From Panagrolaimus kolymaensis (lineage: Eukaryota > Nematoda > Chromadorea > Rhabditida > Panagrolaimidae): 64,000 nucleotides of DNA. A model generated the notes under the pieces. It had not been told where the DNA came from and did no database searches. It worked only from the letters and a program-made list of their open reading frames with translations. Within the stretch, counting starts at the first letter, position 1. Every line of letters begins with the position of its first letter. Of this stretch, positions 33,436 to 44,805 are shown in pieces. The position numbers and the translations under genes were made by a program. The stretch covers positions 2,666,001 through 2,730,000 of the forward strand of contig JAJQJQ010000031.1 in NCBI GenBank assembly GCA_028622995.1. Reading direction: 5' to 3'.

Positions 33436-36400
33436 AGGGATCAGCATAAGCAGCGGGAAGCAATGAAGAAGCCTAAAATTAAATTAAACTATATTTTATT
33501 CTAAAAATGTCATTTTCTATTTTCTATTTTTTACTTTTTGAAGTTTTAAAGCTTCATGAGCTGATGTGCCTTCCTTTGCGATGGCACCTCCTTGAAGTGA
33601 CAACTTTAATTGGCCATAAAAAGACTCTTTAAGATCCTGCTGAAAAGGAAAAGAAAAAAGGCAATTATTTTTTAGTTTAGTTGTTTTTGTTTTTTTCTTA
33701 CAACTGAAGATATTTGGCCTTTACGAGCTTCTATTCGGGAACGATAAACAAATTCAATGAGGGCAGCAAACATGGAAACTACCATTCCACCCATTAAAAT
33801 ATAAAAAATACCAGCAACTTTTGATAGATTTAAACTTGCGCTTGAGCCATCCTAAAATCCTATTTACTAATTACTAAAGTAAAAAAATAAGTTGCTACCG
33901 ATATTCCTTGATCACATTGCCCTCTATCATACCACCATTTATTTTCCAATTTCTTCAATTCTCCTCTTTCTTGTAAAGCTAAGATTGCAAGGTTAATTAA
34001 ATCTCTAAAAACATAGTTTATTATCGATTTTTTTAAATTTATTTAATTTCCGCTTTCTCGGTGCTTGCTTACTTCCATTCAGATCCAAAAGGCGTAGCAA
34101 CTCCATAACCAACGCTATTCAAATTTGCTCCAACTTTCATTGTGTCACATGGTTTTCGAGTATTTGCATATTCATTGGCAGTGGCTTCAAGTAAAAATGC
34201 ATAACGGCCTTTATGACTTCGTACTCGTTCAATTCCTTCAGCATATGAGGAAGTAAAGACAGAGGGAACTTGGGATTCCATAAATCTCCACATTCTTTGA
34301 TAAATTTGAACTGATGAATACTAAAAACTCTAATTTTTAAAATCCAAAAAGTTAAAAGTAAGAAACCTTAAAAAATTGTGCGGTTGAACCACCTTGTTGA
34401 ATGCCATATTTAATTTTAGTTTGTTTAGCTAAATCTTCAACACTTTCAATGGGAGCTTGCATTTTTTCTAAAGTTAAAAATGCAGCCAAATTAGCTGTGT
34501 AAGATGAAACAATAATCATTGTAAAAAACCACCATGCGCTACTTGCAATTCGCCCACTAATTGATCTTGGAAGAATATCAGTTCCTTGTTGCATAAATGC
34601 AGCTAAAGTAAACCATAAACAATTATAAACTGAAAAATCATTTGATATTGTAAAGCCTCCAGCTGCCATTTCTTCTACTCTCCATTCATATGGACTAAAA
34701 CGAGATACAAGAAAAATAACGAGAGACACCTAAAAAAAAGAAGAAAAAATTAAAAATTTAATAAATTTTTTTCGTCGCTTTTTTTTTTACTTACTCCAAC
34801 ATAAGCAAAAATAATGTACATCCAAATTTCACTTGATAAAGGTTGCATGAAAGAAAACACAGAAAATTCTTGTTTATCAGGTTTTTTAATCATTATTGAA
34901 ATTCCTGTGGTCATGTATGGTTTACTAAAGTCCACTACCCTTTCTCGATCCTAAAAAAAAATAGACACTTTTTTAAAACCATTATTTTAAAAATTGTAAA
35001 TACTTGATTGATGGTTAACGAAGCAACTGAAACATCAGCTTCTCCACGAAGTAAATATCCAATTAATCCATCCCATGAACCATCGGGTTGTTTAGCGCCA
35101 TATTTATTTCCAGCGCTAAGAAATATTTCATAATTGAAATCTTCAATTCTGTCACTCAGCAATTTTAATAAATCAATACAAAATCCTTCAAATCTATCAT
35201 TGCCTTGACATTCGGTTGCATTGGAATTTTCACAATCTCGTTTTATCATTACAAAAGGTTCAACCAAAACTGTAACTATTTTAACTTTCTTTCGAGCACT
35301 GGAAATGCTGGATGGTTTTCGAGTATGTTGAGCCACGGTTTGATTGGTAATAAAACCTTCACTTTGACGCCATGAAAAAATCTGCAAATTTTTCGATTTA
35401 GAAATTTACTAAAACTAAAAACTTGAATTACTTCTTTTTTGTTGAAAGCCGATTTAGAATTTGAAACTAAATCAATAACACTAACATAAAAATTCTTTCG
35501 TAATCCATTTCGATCAAATTCAATTATCCCCGTTAAAGTTTGATCACTCGAAGATAATTTTATAGTATGGAGAGATTTAGAAATGGTTTTTCCATGCTCG
35601 AATGTTCCAAATGGACGTTGTGGATTATTTTTATCGGTTCCTGGGTGACAATAAATTCCTGGTAATCCACGATTGTAAAGTTCGCCATGGCGGAAATTTT
35701 GATGAAAAAGAGAATCATTCTTTTTTAAAGTGCTTTCAAGAGCTCTTTGAGCGACGATAACTGCGTCATGGACAAATGCGAGACGGGTCTAAAAAAGATG
35801 GATGAAAAAAGCATCACAAAAATTTGTTAAAACTTACTTCCAAATCTATAATTTTTTCTGATCGATCAACTTGTTTAGATTGATCGATGGCAGTTTTAAC
35901 CAATCCAAATTCTCGCAATTCTCGATTAATTATTTGGAAACCTGTGATATTAATATTTCCACTTTGAAACATTTCAACGTCATATGGTTGGAAATCCTTA
36001 AAAGCAGCAAACACATTAAAATCTAAATACGAAACAACTTTTTTTCTGGATGACGACTTACATAATTAGCAACAACGTAATGATAATTAATTTGATTAAA
36101 CTGAGCTGATCGAATGGCGGATAAAAGTTGTTGTTGGCGATATGAATTTTCTGTATCCAAAATTATTCGACTAAAAAACAAACACAAAAATTGAATCTTT
36201 AAAAATCGAAAGTTTTTCAAAAAGTAAAATTACTTTGGTGTTTTTTGTAAAAATCTTTGAACATTAAAAAGTCTTAAAAATTCTGGAAAATCGTCGATTT
36301 CTTTGGGCAATTGAATGAGTTCAGAAGTAACAGATTCATTAGTTTTTTTCCTTAAAAATCGATATATGGCTTCTAAATTATTTGCTGCACCAGATTTTTG

Positions 36401-37044
36401 TGTATCATGCATATAAATAAAATTTGTCCATCCTTTTAAAATAATTAAATCTGCTATTAATTCAGCGTTGGAAGGTCGAACACTAACTTCAAAACTAAAT
36501 TTTTTTTAAAACTTAGATTTTTAATTGTGGAGAAAAAAATGGAGACATACTTGCTAACAGAAAATTCTGAATTTGGCGTAGGCATTAAATCCCAATTAAC
36601 TAATGGAACTTCTAAAGAATTTGCAACGCTTAAAAACGCTTCACGAGTTCGAGAACTTTCACCAGCAAGCATAATCATGAAACCATCCTCCAATTCAGAA
36701 CAAACTAAAAAGCAGACGGTAAAATTAAAATTATAAAGAAATTTGCGGTATTAGTTTTACTTTTTTTCATTACACCCCATGTATCTCCAGCAGCATGTCT
36801 CAAAGCTTTATTACGATGAGATAAAGTAAAAAGGGATGCAGAGGCGCCATTAAGTCGATGAACAGTAAAATTTAAAGTTGTCACCACTCCATGTTCTCGA
36901 TCTTCGGGAGTTGTAAAGGATTCTAAAAATATTTATTCTTTGGAAGCAAAGCCTTAAGCGTAAAGAAAACTTACGAATTGGAACTTTTGCTGGATATCCA
37001 TAAGCGATGGAAATAATTAAGCAAATGAGTAATAATAATATCAT
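33278..37044 (-). CDS. Ionotropic glutamate receptor, non-NMDA (kainate/AMPA) type, ~1000 aa
   Basis: About 15 short exons run from ATG 37044 (signal peptide [16 protein letters not shown]) to the stop at 33278. The amino-terminal domain includes [15 protein letters not shown] and [11 protein letters not shown]. The S1 ligand-binding half has [17 protein letters not shown] with the carboxylate-binding Arg. M1 follows, then the pore segment [10 protein letters not shown] with Gln at the Q/R site. M3 has [11 protein letters not shown], and S2 has [10 protein letters not shown] with the ligand-contacting Glu. M4 ([21 protein letters not shown]) and an Asn/Ser-rich tail end the protein. It should be a glutamate-gated cation channel at synapses, closest in feel to C. 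elegans GLR subunits; the exact orthologue cannot be fixed by eye. All key residues are intact. Its last exon is the source of the copy at 16255-16412. Confidence 0.93.
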
Positions 37045-37914
37045 TATTTAATTTTTTAGGCAGACGCTTTCTTGAAAAAGCCAAAATAAAAACTTTAAGG
37101 AGTTTCAACAGCCATTTAAATAAAAACTTTGAAATTTATTCCAAAGGTTAAAAATACAACTTTTCAAAATAATTTTTCCTCAATTTGAGCTATTTTAAAA
37201 TTAGCTACAGTAGCCTTTCTTACTAGAAAATATTGATGTCATTCATTCACAAAAGCTGCGGAAAAGATCCTTACTTTAACAAGTCTTTAAATAAGTTTTA
37301 AAAAAATTTTATAAAATTTTTAACCTACTTTCTTTATTTCTCCTTTTAAGTTGTAAGAAAGTACAGAAAAAAAAGGATGAGCACATTTATCTTTTTTTAT
37401 TTTAGATGAACATCGTCCTTGACTTAGAGGCGGAGGGCACAAAAACACGGAGGAGAAGCAACAGCCAGCCGCCTAACTTTCTTCTTCCTTGCCAAATTTG
37501 ATTCAATTTTACTTGCTTTTTTTCTTTTTTTTTTCGCGGCCAATTACTTTTCAAGAGAGCTTTCAACTTTTTTTTCTGTCTTCATCTTTTTTTATTTTTG
37601 TTTTCGAGTAAACTCCATGAAATTTTCTTTTTTAAAGAAAAAAATAAACCATTTTTATATGAGAAAAGTGTCAATTTATGAAAGAAGAGAAGAAGAAAAT
37701 ATAGGCCAAAAAAGGATTAAAGAATGTAATTTGACACAAATAATTTTGTTAATTAGCTTGTTGTTTTTCACTGTGTGGGTTGTAAATTATTCTGGGTTTA
37801 AAGCCATCATGACAAATAAACTGAAGTTGAAAAATAAAATGCTTTATGAAAAAAATTTCAGTATTTAACATTCAAAAAACAAAGAAACGGAGAGTTTAAC
37901 TTAATTTAAAAAAT
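37045..37914. other. Upstream region of the receptor gene with one small open frame
   Basis: About 870 bp, with a GC-richer patch at 37405-37500 unlike the surrounding A/T runs, possibly a promoter element of the receptor gene. It also contains the doubtful 83-aa frame listed separately. Confidence 0.5.
37617..37868 (+). CDS. Possible 83-aa single-span membrane protein
   Basis: An uninterrupted frame with a basic N-terminus (FLKKKINHFYMRK), a charged middle and one convincing hydrophobic helix (QIILLISLLFFTVWVVNY), then a basic tail. No homologue is known to me and no splice or start context decides its reality. It is antisense to nothing and lies between two minus-strand genes. Treat as tentative. 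Confidence 0.25.
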   Translation: MKFSFLKKKINHFYMRKVSIYERREEENIGQKRIKECNLTQIILLISLLFFTVWVVNYSGFKAIMTNKLKLKNKMLYEKNFSI

Positions 37915-38835
37915 TTATGCAATCTGACAAGTGGGGTTTGAGATCTGAAATTTTTTACTGTTAAAAAATGATGTTTTGGTTAAAAAAATTGTATTGTACC
38001 TGATAACTAAAATTGAAACCAGTTCGGCATATATTAACAAAATGTTCACAATTATTTGTTACAGTATCATAGGTGCAGTCATTTAGCTGAAAAGTTAAAA
38101 AAGTAAAATGTTTTAAAGCAAGACAATGCTGCGATGGATGGCGAATATTCAAATTGATCTTTTTAAACATCGTTTTAAAGTTGAAAGTTTTTTCTTATTC
38201 TGTGAATTTTTGGATTTAGTTTTAGCTTTTAAATTTGTTAAATAAAATTCATTTATAATGCAACCCGCCTGAGAACATAAAGCAATAATATACCCTTTCA
38301 ACACATCGATCCACAATTTTTCTTTTATGATAAGGACCTCCGGATCTTGAATCTTTATCGACCCGATTATTTATGCGACATCTTTTTAATGCCCATATAG
38401 CTTCGAATAAATCTTGTCGAACCTAAAATTAGTGTTTGAGTAAAAGCAATTTTTTTATAGATGTTTTTTTACCATACCCCTTTAGTTTTGGTTGTTGGAG
38501 TGCAACGAGCTCTATCTTCGCTACTTGCACTTGCCCAACTGCTAGATGAACTTCGAGAAGATGTGGAAAAAGATTCAATGCCATTACCGACTTTGTGAAT
38601 AATATAATGAGATGAACCTATTCGGCCAATGTATACACCGAAATGCTAAAAAAATAGTTAAAAAGAAATTTGGAGTCTTTATGCAAAGCATTTTTTGACT
38701 TAAAGAATTCAAAATATATAAAATAAAACTTACACTAAATGCAGATCAATCAAATTCGATAATATCACCTTCTTGAATGTTTTCCAATATTTTAGGATAG
38801 TCTTTACATGATCCAACTACACCGAAATTTCCCAT
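37915..38835 (-). pseudogene. LRAT/PLAAT-type gene with an in-frame TGA in exon 1 (171 codons otherwise open)
   Basis: Five exons (38835-38734, 38645-38478, 38422-38294, 38086-38000, 37944-37915) join without a frameshift. Codon 30 at 38748-38746 is TGA. By alignment with the paralogue at 41100 ([14 protein letters not shown] against GDIIEFD*SAFSHF) the expected residue is Gly, so one GGA-to-TGA change explains it. The rest is intact: VYIGRIG after the active-site His position, and TNNCEHFVNIC carrying the catalytic Cys. The family are NlpC/P60-fold acyltransferases and phospholipases. The start MGNF could be N-myristoylated and the C-terminus is TCQIA, a CaaX-like end. It may be a young pseudogene, a sequence error or a read-through product. 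Confidence 0.75.
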
Positions 38836-39130
38836 CGCTGAAAAATTTTTTTAAATCCTAAATTGTTTAACTAAATAGAGAGTTTGTCTTAAAAAAATAA
38901 GTAATGAATGCCTGATTTTAAGGCTTATTTAGAAGATTAACACACTCATGTTAAATTTATTATTTTATTCAAAGTAGTAAAAAGTTTAAAATTTTTTGGA
39001 TTATAGAAAATTTTGAAAACGCTAATACGAAAAATATGAAAATTTTAATTTCTGCATTTAAAGTTGATAACATTTCAACATTCAAAAAAGGAAAGTTAAT
39101 GAAAGTTTTTATAATAAAAAAAACCATCAA

Positions 39131-40111
39131 TTAATATTTTCCACTTCCAAATGCCAAGTCCAATCGAGAAGGAACGTGGATATCCTAAAAATTGAACAAT
39201 AAACAAATGTGCTTAAATAATATTTTGAAAACATACTCGTGTAAGGATATCTCGACCATATCGGCACCATTTAACCCAATCCTTACTATTTTGAAACCGT
39301 GGAGACCCTTTGGCATTATCCATCTAAAAGATATAATTTGAGAAATTGAAAGAAAAAAATTCATGAAAGAATTAAAGCTACCGTACCGTAAACATGGCGC
39401 GATCAATAGTAACTTCAGGTGAATTGACGGATGAGCTATGATCTTCGAAATTATGCTTTTTTGTCATTCGATTTTGGATAATTTCATCAAATGGACCTTG
39501 ATTGATCTGAAGAAAAAAAAATTACTCTAAAGAACCGGCAAATGAATTTATTTTTTATTTTTGACTTTTTTTTTATAAAAGTTAAAAAAGAAGTAAGTTT
39601 TTTGTTCAAAAAGCAGAAACTTTTTATGTATTTATATAAAGTTATTAAAACTTACTTTGATCAATGGACCAGCAGGATTTAAACCAGAAGCATTTGTTAA
39701 TACATGGGTTTCATCGTAACCTTTCCATAATTTTTGAAAAAAACTTGGAGATTGTTTTTCTTGAGGGATATCAGGTTTTGCATATAAAACTTGAGGCTTT
39801 GAACCAACCTTTCCCAAAAAGATTGCATAATACAATGCGCCATTGTCGGAAAATTCAATTATATCCCCTTCTTGTAAATTGGAAAAATTTGAATTGTCTG
39901 GAACAGGGTGATCATCATTTGCATTGTTTTGTTGATGATTTAAGGTTGAAGAATTATAGTAAACTTGAAGTGGTGAGGCATTTCCACCCATGTTATTTTG
40001 ATCAATTTGATTACTTGGATTATTATAATATGGTTGTGTTGGATTATAACCATCTCGGAAGTTATTGTATGAATTTGAATTGCTGTTGTATGGATTTCGG
40101 TTGTTATCCAT
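39131..40111 (-). CDS. LRAT-domain-like protein lacking both catalytic residues, 238 aa
   Basis: Four exons (40111-39656, 39506-39387, 39323-39237, 39184-39131) close to 238 aa. The N-terminal ~85 residues are Asn/Tyr/Gln-rich and repetitive, probably disordered. Then comes LQEGDIIEFSDNGALYYAIF, aligning with the GDLI...HW block of LRAT/PLAAT enzymes but with Tyr where the catalytic His should be. The later block FQNSKDWVKWCRYG replaces [14 protein letters not shown], so the catalytic Cys is Ser. The fold is likely kept while acyl-transfer chemistry is lost, suggesting a binding or regulatory role (inference). Exon lengths of the last two exons (87 and 54 nt) equal those of the gene at 43746, its closest paralogue here. 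Confidence 0.85.
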
Positions 40112-41099
40112 GATAACTAAAAGAAAATGTTGCTTTGAGTAATAAGAAAAGTAATAAAAATGTTAAGGATAATTTCACGATATTTTTCGATTAATGTTGA
40201 CGAAATCAAATTTTTAGAAGATATTTTTCTTTCATCGAAATTTGAAAAGATTGTAAATTTCTTTGGGGATCGGAATTGTTTATCGGAATTGAGAAGAATT
40301 GGAAAAAAACCCTGATATTTCCAATATTAAAGTAAAACAACAAAAAAGTGGAGATATAAAAGAGCGCAAAAAGTAAGACAAATTTTTTCAAACATTGGTT
40401 GGCGCAAATAAATATCTGCATTTCGTGAACATATGGAAAGATAAACTTTAAAAGAGACAGATGGAAAACTAAACCGGACAAAGAATGGCTAAAAATAGGA
40501 AATATTTACAATCTTCGGCAAAATAAAGCGACGGTGCTTGAGAAATAACCTTTGAGAATGAAAGGATATTAGAAAACAGAAAAATACAAAGGCAAAAATC
40601 GTAAAGATCACGAGATTAGTAGAACCAAACATTTATATCTATTTTTGGCGAAGAAAAAAAGTCCAAAAAGTTTCACGCAACATCAAAAAATTTTATGATT
40701 CAATTCGATAAAGGTTTTTTACCAAAATTTTTATCAAAAGTTTAAAGATTTCCTAATTTAATTCTCAAATTGAAATTAACTCTTCAATTAAGCATTTTTT
40801 AAACAAAAAAGCGCGAAAAATTTTTCCTGAAAAATTTTTTTTGTCGATGAAATAAATCTCTACCGTATTTGTTTTTTTCTCTCTCTCTCTCCTTAAAGCA
40901 AATCTGCTTTCATATTTTTTGTGATGCTATTTACTTTAAATTTTTTGGTATGAAAAAAAAGTCTTTAACAAATTTGAGAATAATCTTTATTAGTGAATTG
41001 GCAACTCAGTCAATAACACTTTTAACTTTTGTTTTAACAAAAAAAGATAAAAAATTTATTTTGAATTAAAATTAATCATATTTATTAAATTTTAGAGCC
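40112..41099. other. Divergent intergenic region of the LRAT cluster
   Basis: About 990 bp lie between the minus-strand gene starting at 40111 and the plus-strand gene starting at 41100. It is AT-rich with a CT-repeat at 40879-40895. The minus-strand frame at 40206-40481 is Phe/Ile-rich without splice support and is not called. Confidence 0.6.
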
Positions 41100-41796
41100 A
41101 TGGTTAGATTAACAACAGATTACATGGATTATGAAGATATACTTAAATGGATTGAAGTCGGTGACCTAATCCAATGCGAAGGAACATTTTTTCATCATTG
41201 GACTGTATATATTGGTAGAATTGGATCGGTACATTATGCTGTTCATCGAACGGGTTCATTTTCTACTCAAGAAGTTGGAACTGGAGTAAGTAAATTTTCA
41301 TAGAAATTTTTTTTTGTGTAATAAAATTCACTGATTACAGGTTATTCGTTCGGATCTTAAAGATTTATTCACAAATTGTAAATGTCGAGTTAATAATTCG
41401 AGGGATGCTAAAGAAACACCAAACTCACCAATTACTATTGTCGATCGCGCAATGTTAAATGTGAGTATTTACCCTTCAAATATAAAGCGAAAGTTGTAGT
41501 TTTGCAAAAAAAGGCAACGATAAAATTTCAGAAATCATCTCAAATTTTTATCGCTATTTACCTATAACCACTTTTTTTAGATCAACGATAAAGAATACGA
41601 TCTTGTCTTTGAAAATTGTGAACACTTTGCTAATTGGTGTCGATATAGTCAAGATCGTTCTGAACAGGTAAGTTGTAAAAATATTTCATAAAAGTTTCAT
41701 TTAAAAATCCTCTTTAAGGTTCGAAATGTTATCAAGTTGGCAGTTGCAAGTTCTTCCTCCTCTGCTGTGGCATCACATTCATGCTTGATTATATAA
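41100..41796 (+). CDS. LRAT/PLAAT-type acyltransferase or phospholipase, catalytically intact, 156 aa
   Basis: Four exons (41100-41285, 41341-41460, 41581-41667, 41719-41796) close to 156 aa, the usual size of PLAAT/HRASLS proteins. [19 protein letters not shown] carries the catalytic His before Trp, and [14 protein letters not shown] carries the NCEHF nucleophile Cys. These enzymes have a permuted NlpC/P60 fold and act on phospholipid acyl chains. Vertebrate relatives end in a hydrophobic membrane helix; here the C-terminus is instead Ser-rich and ends SHSCLII, a CaaX-type tetrapeptide that could be prenylated. A TTTTAG acceptor lies 5 nt upstream of the ATG. Confidence 0.9.
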
Positions 41797-42669
41797 ATTT
41801 AAAAGACAACCCCCTTAAAACTATTGCTTCATATTTCTTAATCATTTTTAATTGTAAAAAAGTTAATATGAACATCTTTTTTGTATTATTTCCAGTTTTT
41901 TCTCCCTCAAATGATTTTAATGTGTACCATGATTTTTAAGTATAGCAAAAAAATAAAGCGCTAGTTAAAAAATTTAATTTTTGGAGTAAATGGTTTTAAC
42001 CTTTGAAATTTATTTCTAAATGTTTTAATTTAAAATTTGAAGCTAAATGTTGCGATGAGACCAGAGTAATAAAGTAGCTAATTTCATTATCCAACACAAA
42101 AAAAATTTAACAAATGTTGTTTAAATTTTTTAATTTTTCAAAAAAGTTTTACGTATTATTGTCACAAAAATTAGATTTTTTTGAAAGCGATCCGGCAGAA
42201 TAAAGACACATTAAAAATGGGATGATCAGTGGTCGCTGATGTTTTAATTATTCTAAATCCCTAATTTTTCTTAAATTCTCTGATACCAAAAAAAATAGGA
42301 GGATAAAAGTTCTTTAGAAAAAAAAAAGCTGAAATTTGTTAATAGATGAGTAATCTTTTTTTTGACGATAAAGGTCGCTTTCTCAACCTTTAGGAACTAA
42401 CTACACAAAGAAAATAAGAAAGGGAAAGAAAAATATAAACAAAAGCGCAAGATTTTGAAATTAGTAAAACATACAAAATCGTGGCATAAAAGCAACCCCT
42501 TTCTTCGTTTTATAAAACAACAATGTACTTCGATTTTATCTATAGGTCTGCGTGATTCGAAACATTCTCGACAAAAATAAATTTATATTAATTTTTGTAT
42601 TTTTAGCAACAAACGGGACAAACCTTTCTAAAAGCTATTTATCTCTTTTATTTATTCAGTGAATCAAAA
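41797..42669. other. Intergenic region
   Basis: About 870 bp of AT-rich DNA with a polyadenylation-type AATAAA near 41950. A patch near 42215-42265 (GGGATGATCAGTGGTCGCTGATG) has more structure than its neighbours, but I cannot assign an RNA gene to it. Confidence 0.55.
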
Positions 42670-43045
42670 ATGGGTAAATTCGTTGTTTTTTTAAAACAGA
42701 ATTCATAGTAAGCTCAATTAAATATTATAGGTTCATCTTCATCGTCATTTCCAAATTCAAGTAATGCTAGCAATCCAAGTAAGAGCTTAATTTAAAATTT
42801 AGCAAAATTCATTTATTCTTAATTTTAGACGATCTTCTTGATCATGGCTCAGGTAAGTAAGGCTTTACGATAAACGAAGCTTTATTTAATCGACTTGAAA
42901 TTTTTTTTTACAAATTTTCCTATTTTTTCTAGCCAGTCAATACAAACAAACCGATGAAGAAAAGAAGCCCGATGGCACCAAAACTAAGAAAACAAAAGAA
43001 TTTTCCGCTGCAATTGGACGAAATGCAAATCCAAAGCCAAAGTAA
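42670..43045 (+). CDS. Small Ser/Lys-rich protein with an N-myristoylation-type start, 62 aa
   Basis: Four exons close to 62 aa: a 4-nt first exon (ATGG, 42670-42673), then 42731-42778, 42829-42852 and 42933-43045. The product begins MGSSSSSF, a very good N-myristoylation context (Gly2, Ser6), followed by Ser/Asn-rich and then Lys/Glu-rich sequence ending NANPKPK. No domain is recognisable. The 4-nt first exon and the surrounding GAATCAAAAA(A)TGGGT sequence recur at the start of the LRAT-like gene at 43746, so the two genes probably share a duplicated promoter and leader. Every junction has GT-AG and the phases match, which supports the model despite its small size. Confidence 0.6.
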
Positions 43046-43745
43046 AGTATCATAAAAAATAATGTTTTTGCATATTTAAAAAAATGTAAACTCTCTAGTT
43101 TTTGAATGTTTTAAAATAATTAAATAAACTTTTATTTTTATTATGAAAAAGATAATTATTTAAAGATAACATTGATTTATTGTTTAATCATTCTTTTGTT
43201 TCAGTTTTCACTTTAGTTAAATGTATTTTTTTTTTGAAGAACTATAGCATGCTTGCCAATTTCGAAGGAAGATGATTTCAAAAGTCATCCAAAACAAAAA
43301 AAAGGTCCGCTGTTGAAACGATAGTGGCCTCTATTTCCCTTTTTCTCCTTCGGATCGCTTGCAAAATACAAAAAATGGAGTTTTTTTATCAACTTGCAAA
43401 AAAAAAAGGAAGAAGAAAAACAAATATTTTATTTTCTCACTTTCACGATTAAAATTGCAATTTCTAGAGGGAAAAGGTTTTGTTCTGATGAAATAATGTC
43501 AAAGCACACGAATGTCTAACTTTTTTCTCCACTTTTTCTTTCACGCCATTTTATATTTTTATCGCGTAATTTTTTGTTGCTTGTTTCCACAAAAAAATTT
43601 CAATGTTCAATAATTTTTTTAGTCAAAAGTTTCTGAATTCTTTTTCTTATAAATTTGCAACGGCTTTTATTACTTTTTTGGATTCATTGGTATTATTTTG
43701 TCATTCTGGTCATTTTATTTAAACGCTTCTGAAGTGAATCAAAAA
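43046..43745. other. Intergenic region
   Basis: About 700 bp of AT-rich DNA with an AATAAA near 43125. No gene is seen. The last ~15 bases match the sequence preceding the start at 42670. Confidence 0.55.
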
Positions 43746-44805
43746 ATGGGTTTGTCAAATTTAAAAATTTTCCATCCTAGATTTTTTTTTATTCAAAATT
43801 ATGTATGTTCTGTTTTTATATTTTCATATTTATTGAAAGATAAAAAGTTTTAAATTTTAAGCGGAATAAAAGCAAAACTTTTTTTTTAAATGCTAAAATC
43901 CCAGACTTACTGGGTCTAGAAAAACGATAGCGCATTGAAGATTTTTAAAATCAAAAAAGAAAACCGTAAAAAAGTTTATTTATGCAAGACATTTTTAGCA
44001 AATCAATTCGAAGGATCAGAGACAGAAGCCCTAAAAACTTTTGAGCCACCTAAATGGTTGAATGATGCCAAAGAGGGTGATATTCTTGAAATCAATGGTG
44101 AATTCATGATTTTTGTTGGACAAATGGGAACCAAACCATATGTTTTAAAAGCTTCGTTAGATAAAACTGAAATGATTAAAATTAAAAAACCATCATTTAT
44201 TGAAAAGTATATTACTGGATATACAAAATATGAATACACTGTTTTTTCAAAAAGCTTTGCTGAAGGTGAAAGCCGCCGAGTGTCAGAGGTAAGCGAACGA
44301 ACTACAGCGGCAAACAAAAAAATATTTCTTTTTTTAGCCCATTAACACCATGAATCTCGAAGACAAAACCGATATTCAACGAATTAAGGCATGTTTTGTT
44401 TTTTTGAAATAAGTATTTAATTTATTTCCATCAAAGAAAATTATAGGTTGAGCAATTGCCTGTCGAACAAATCGATTTTCAAAATGGTCAAATATTTGAA
44501 TTTCCAAAAACAAATTTTTCAGCTAATTCCCGAACAGCAATCATAGATCGAGCTATGTTTAAAGTAAGTAAAGATATGGTTTGAATTTACACCTTAAAAG
44601 TTTTAAACTTTTCAGTACATGAATCCCGATGCTCCCCCACATTTCCAAAATAGCAAAGATTGGGTATTTTGGTGTCAATATGGCAGAGATATCTTAACTC
44701 ATGTTTGTTCATTCCATGTTTTTTAAATATTTGATAAATTACTATTTTTAGGAAGTTAAAGTTCCATCATACTTGATTATGCTTTTGGTTAGTGGAGGCA
44801 TCTAA
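43746..44805 (+). CDS. LRAT-domain-like protein lacking both catalytic residues, 200 aa
   Basis: Six exons (43746-43749, 43999-44288, 44338-44388, 44447-44563, 44616-44702, 44752-44805) close to 200 aa. The first exon is only ATGG. KEGDILEINGEFMIFVGQMG aligns with the LRAT His block but has no His, and HFQNSKDWVFWCQYG replaces the NCEHF block, with Ser for the nucleophile Cys. A Lys-rich helical insert (IKIKKPSFIEKYITGY) follows the first block, as in the paralogue at 39131. The intron after 44388 starts with GC rather than GT (AAG|GCATGT), a known minor donor type. The C-terminus is hydrophobic (SYLIMLLVSGGI). The function is presumably non-catalytic. Confidence 0.8.

Noticed and set aside
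38746..38748. TGA as selenocysteine
   Set aside because: Paralogues have Gly, not Cys, at this position and I see no reason to expect a selenoprotein; a point nonsense change is simpler.
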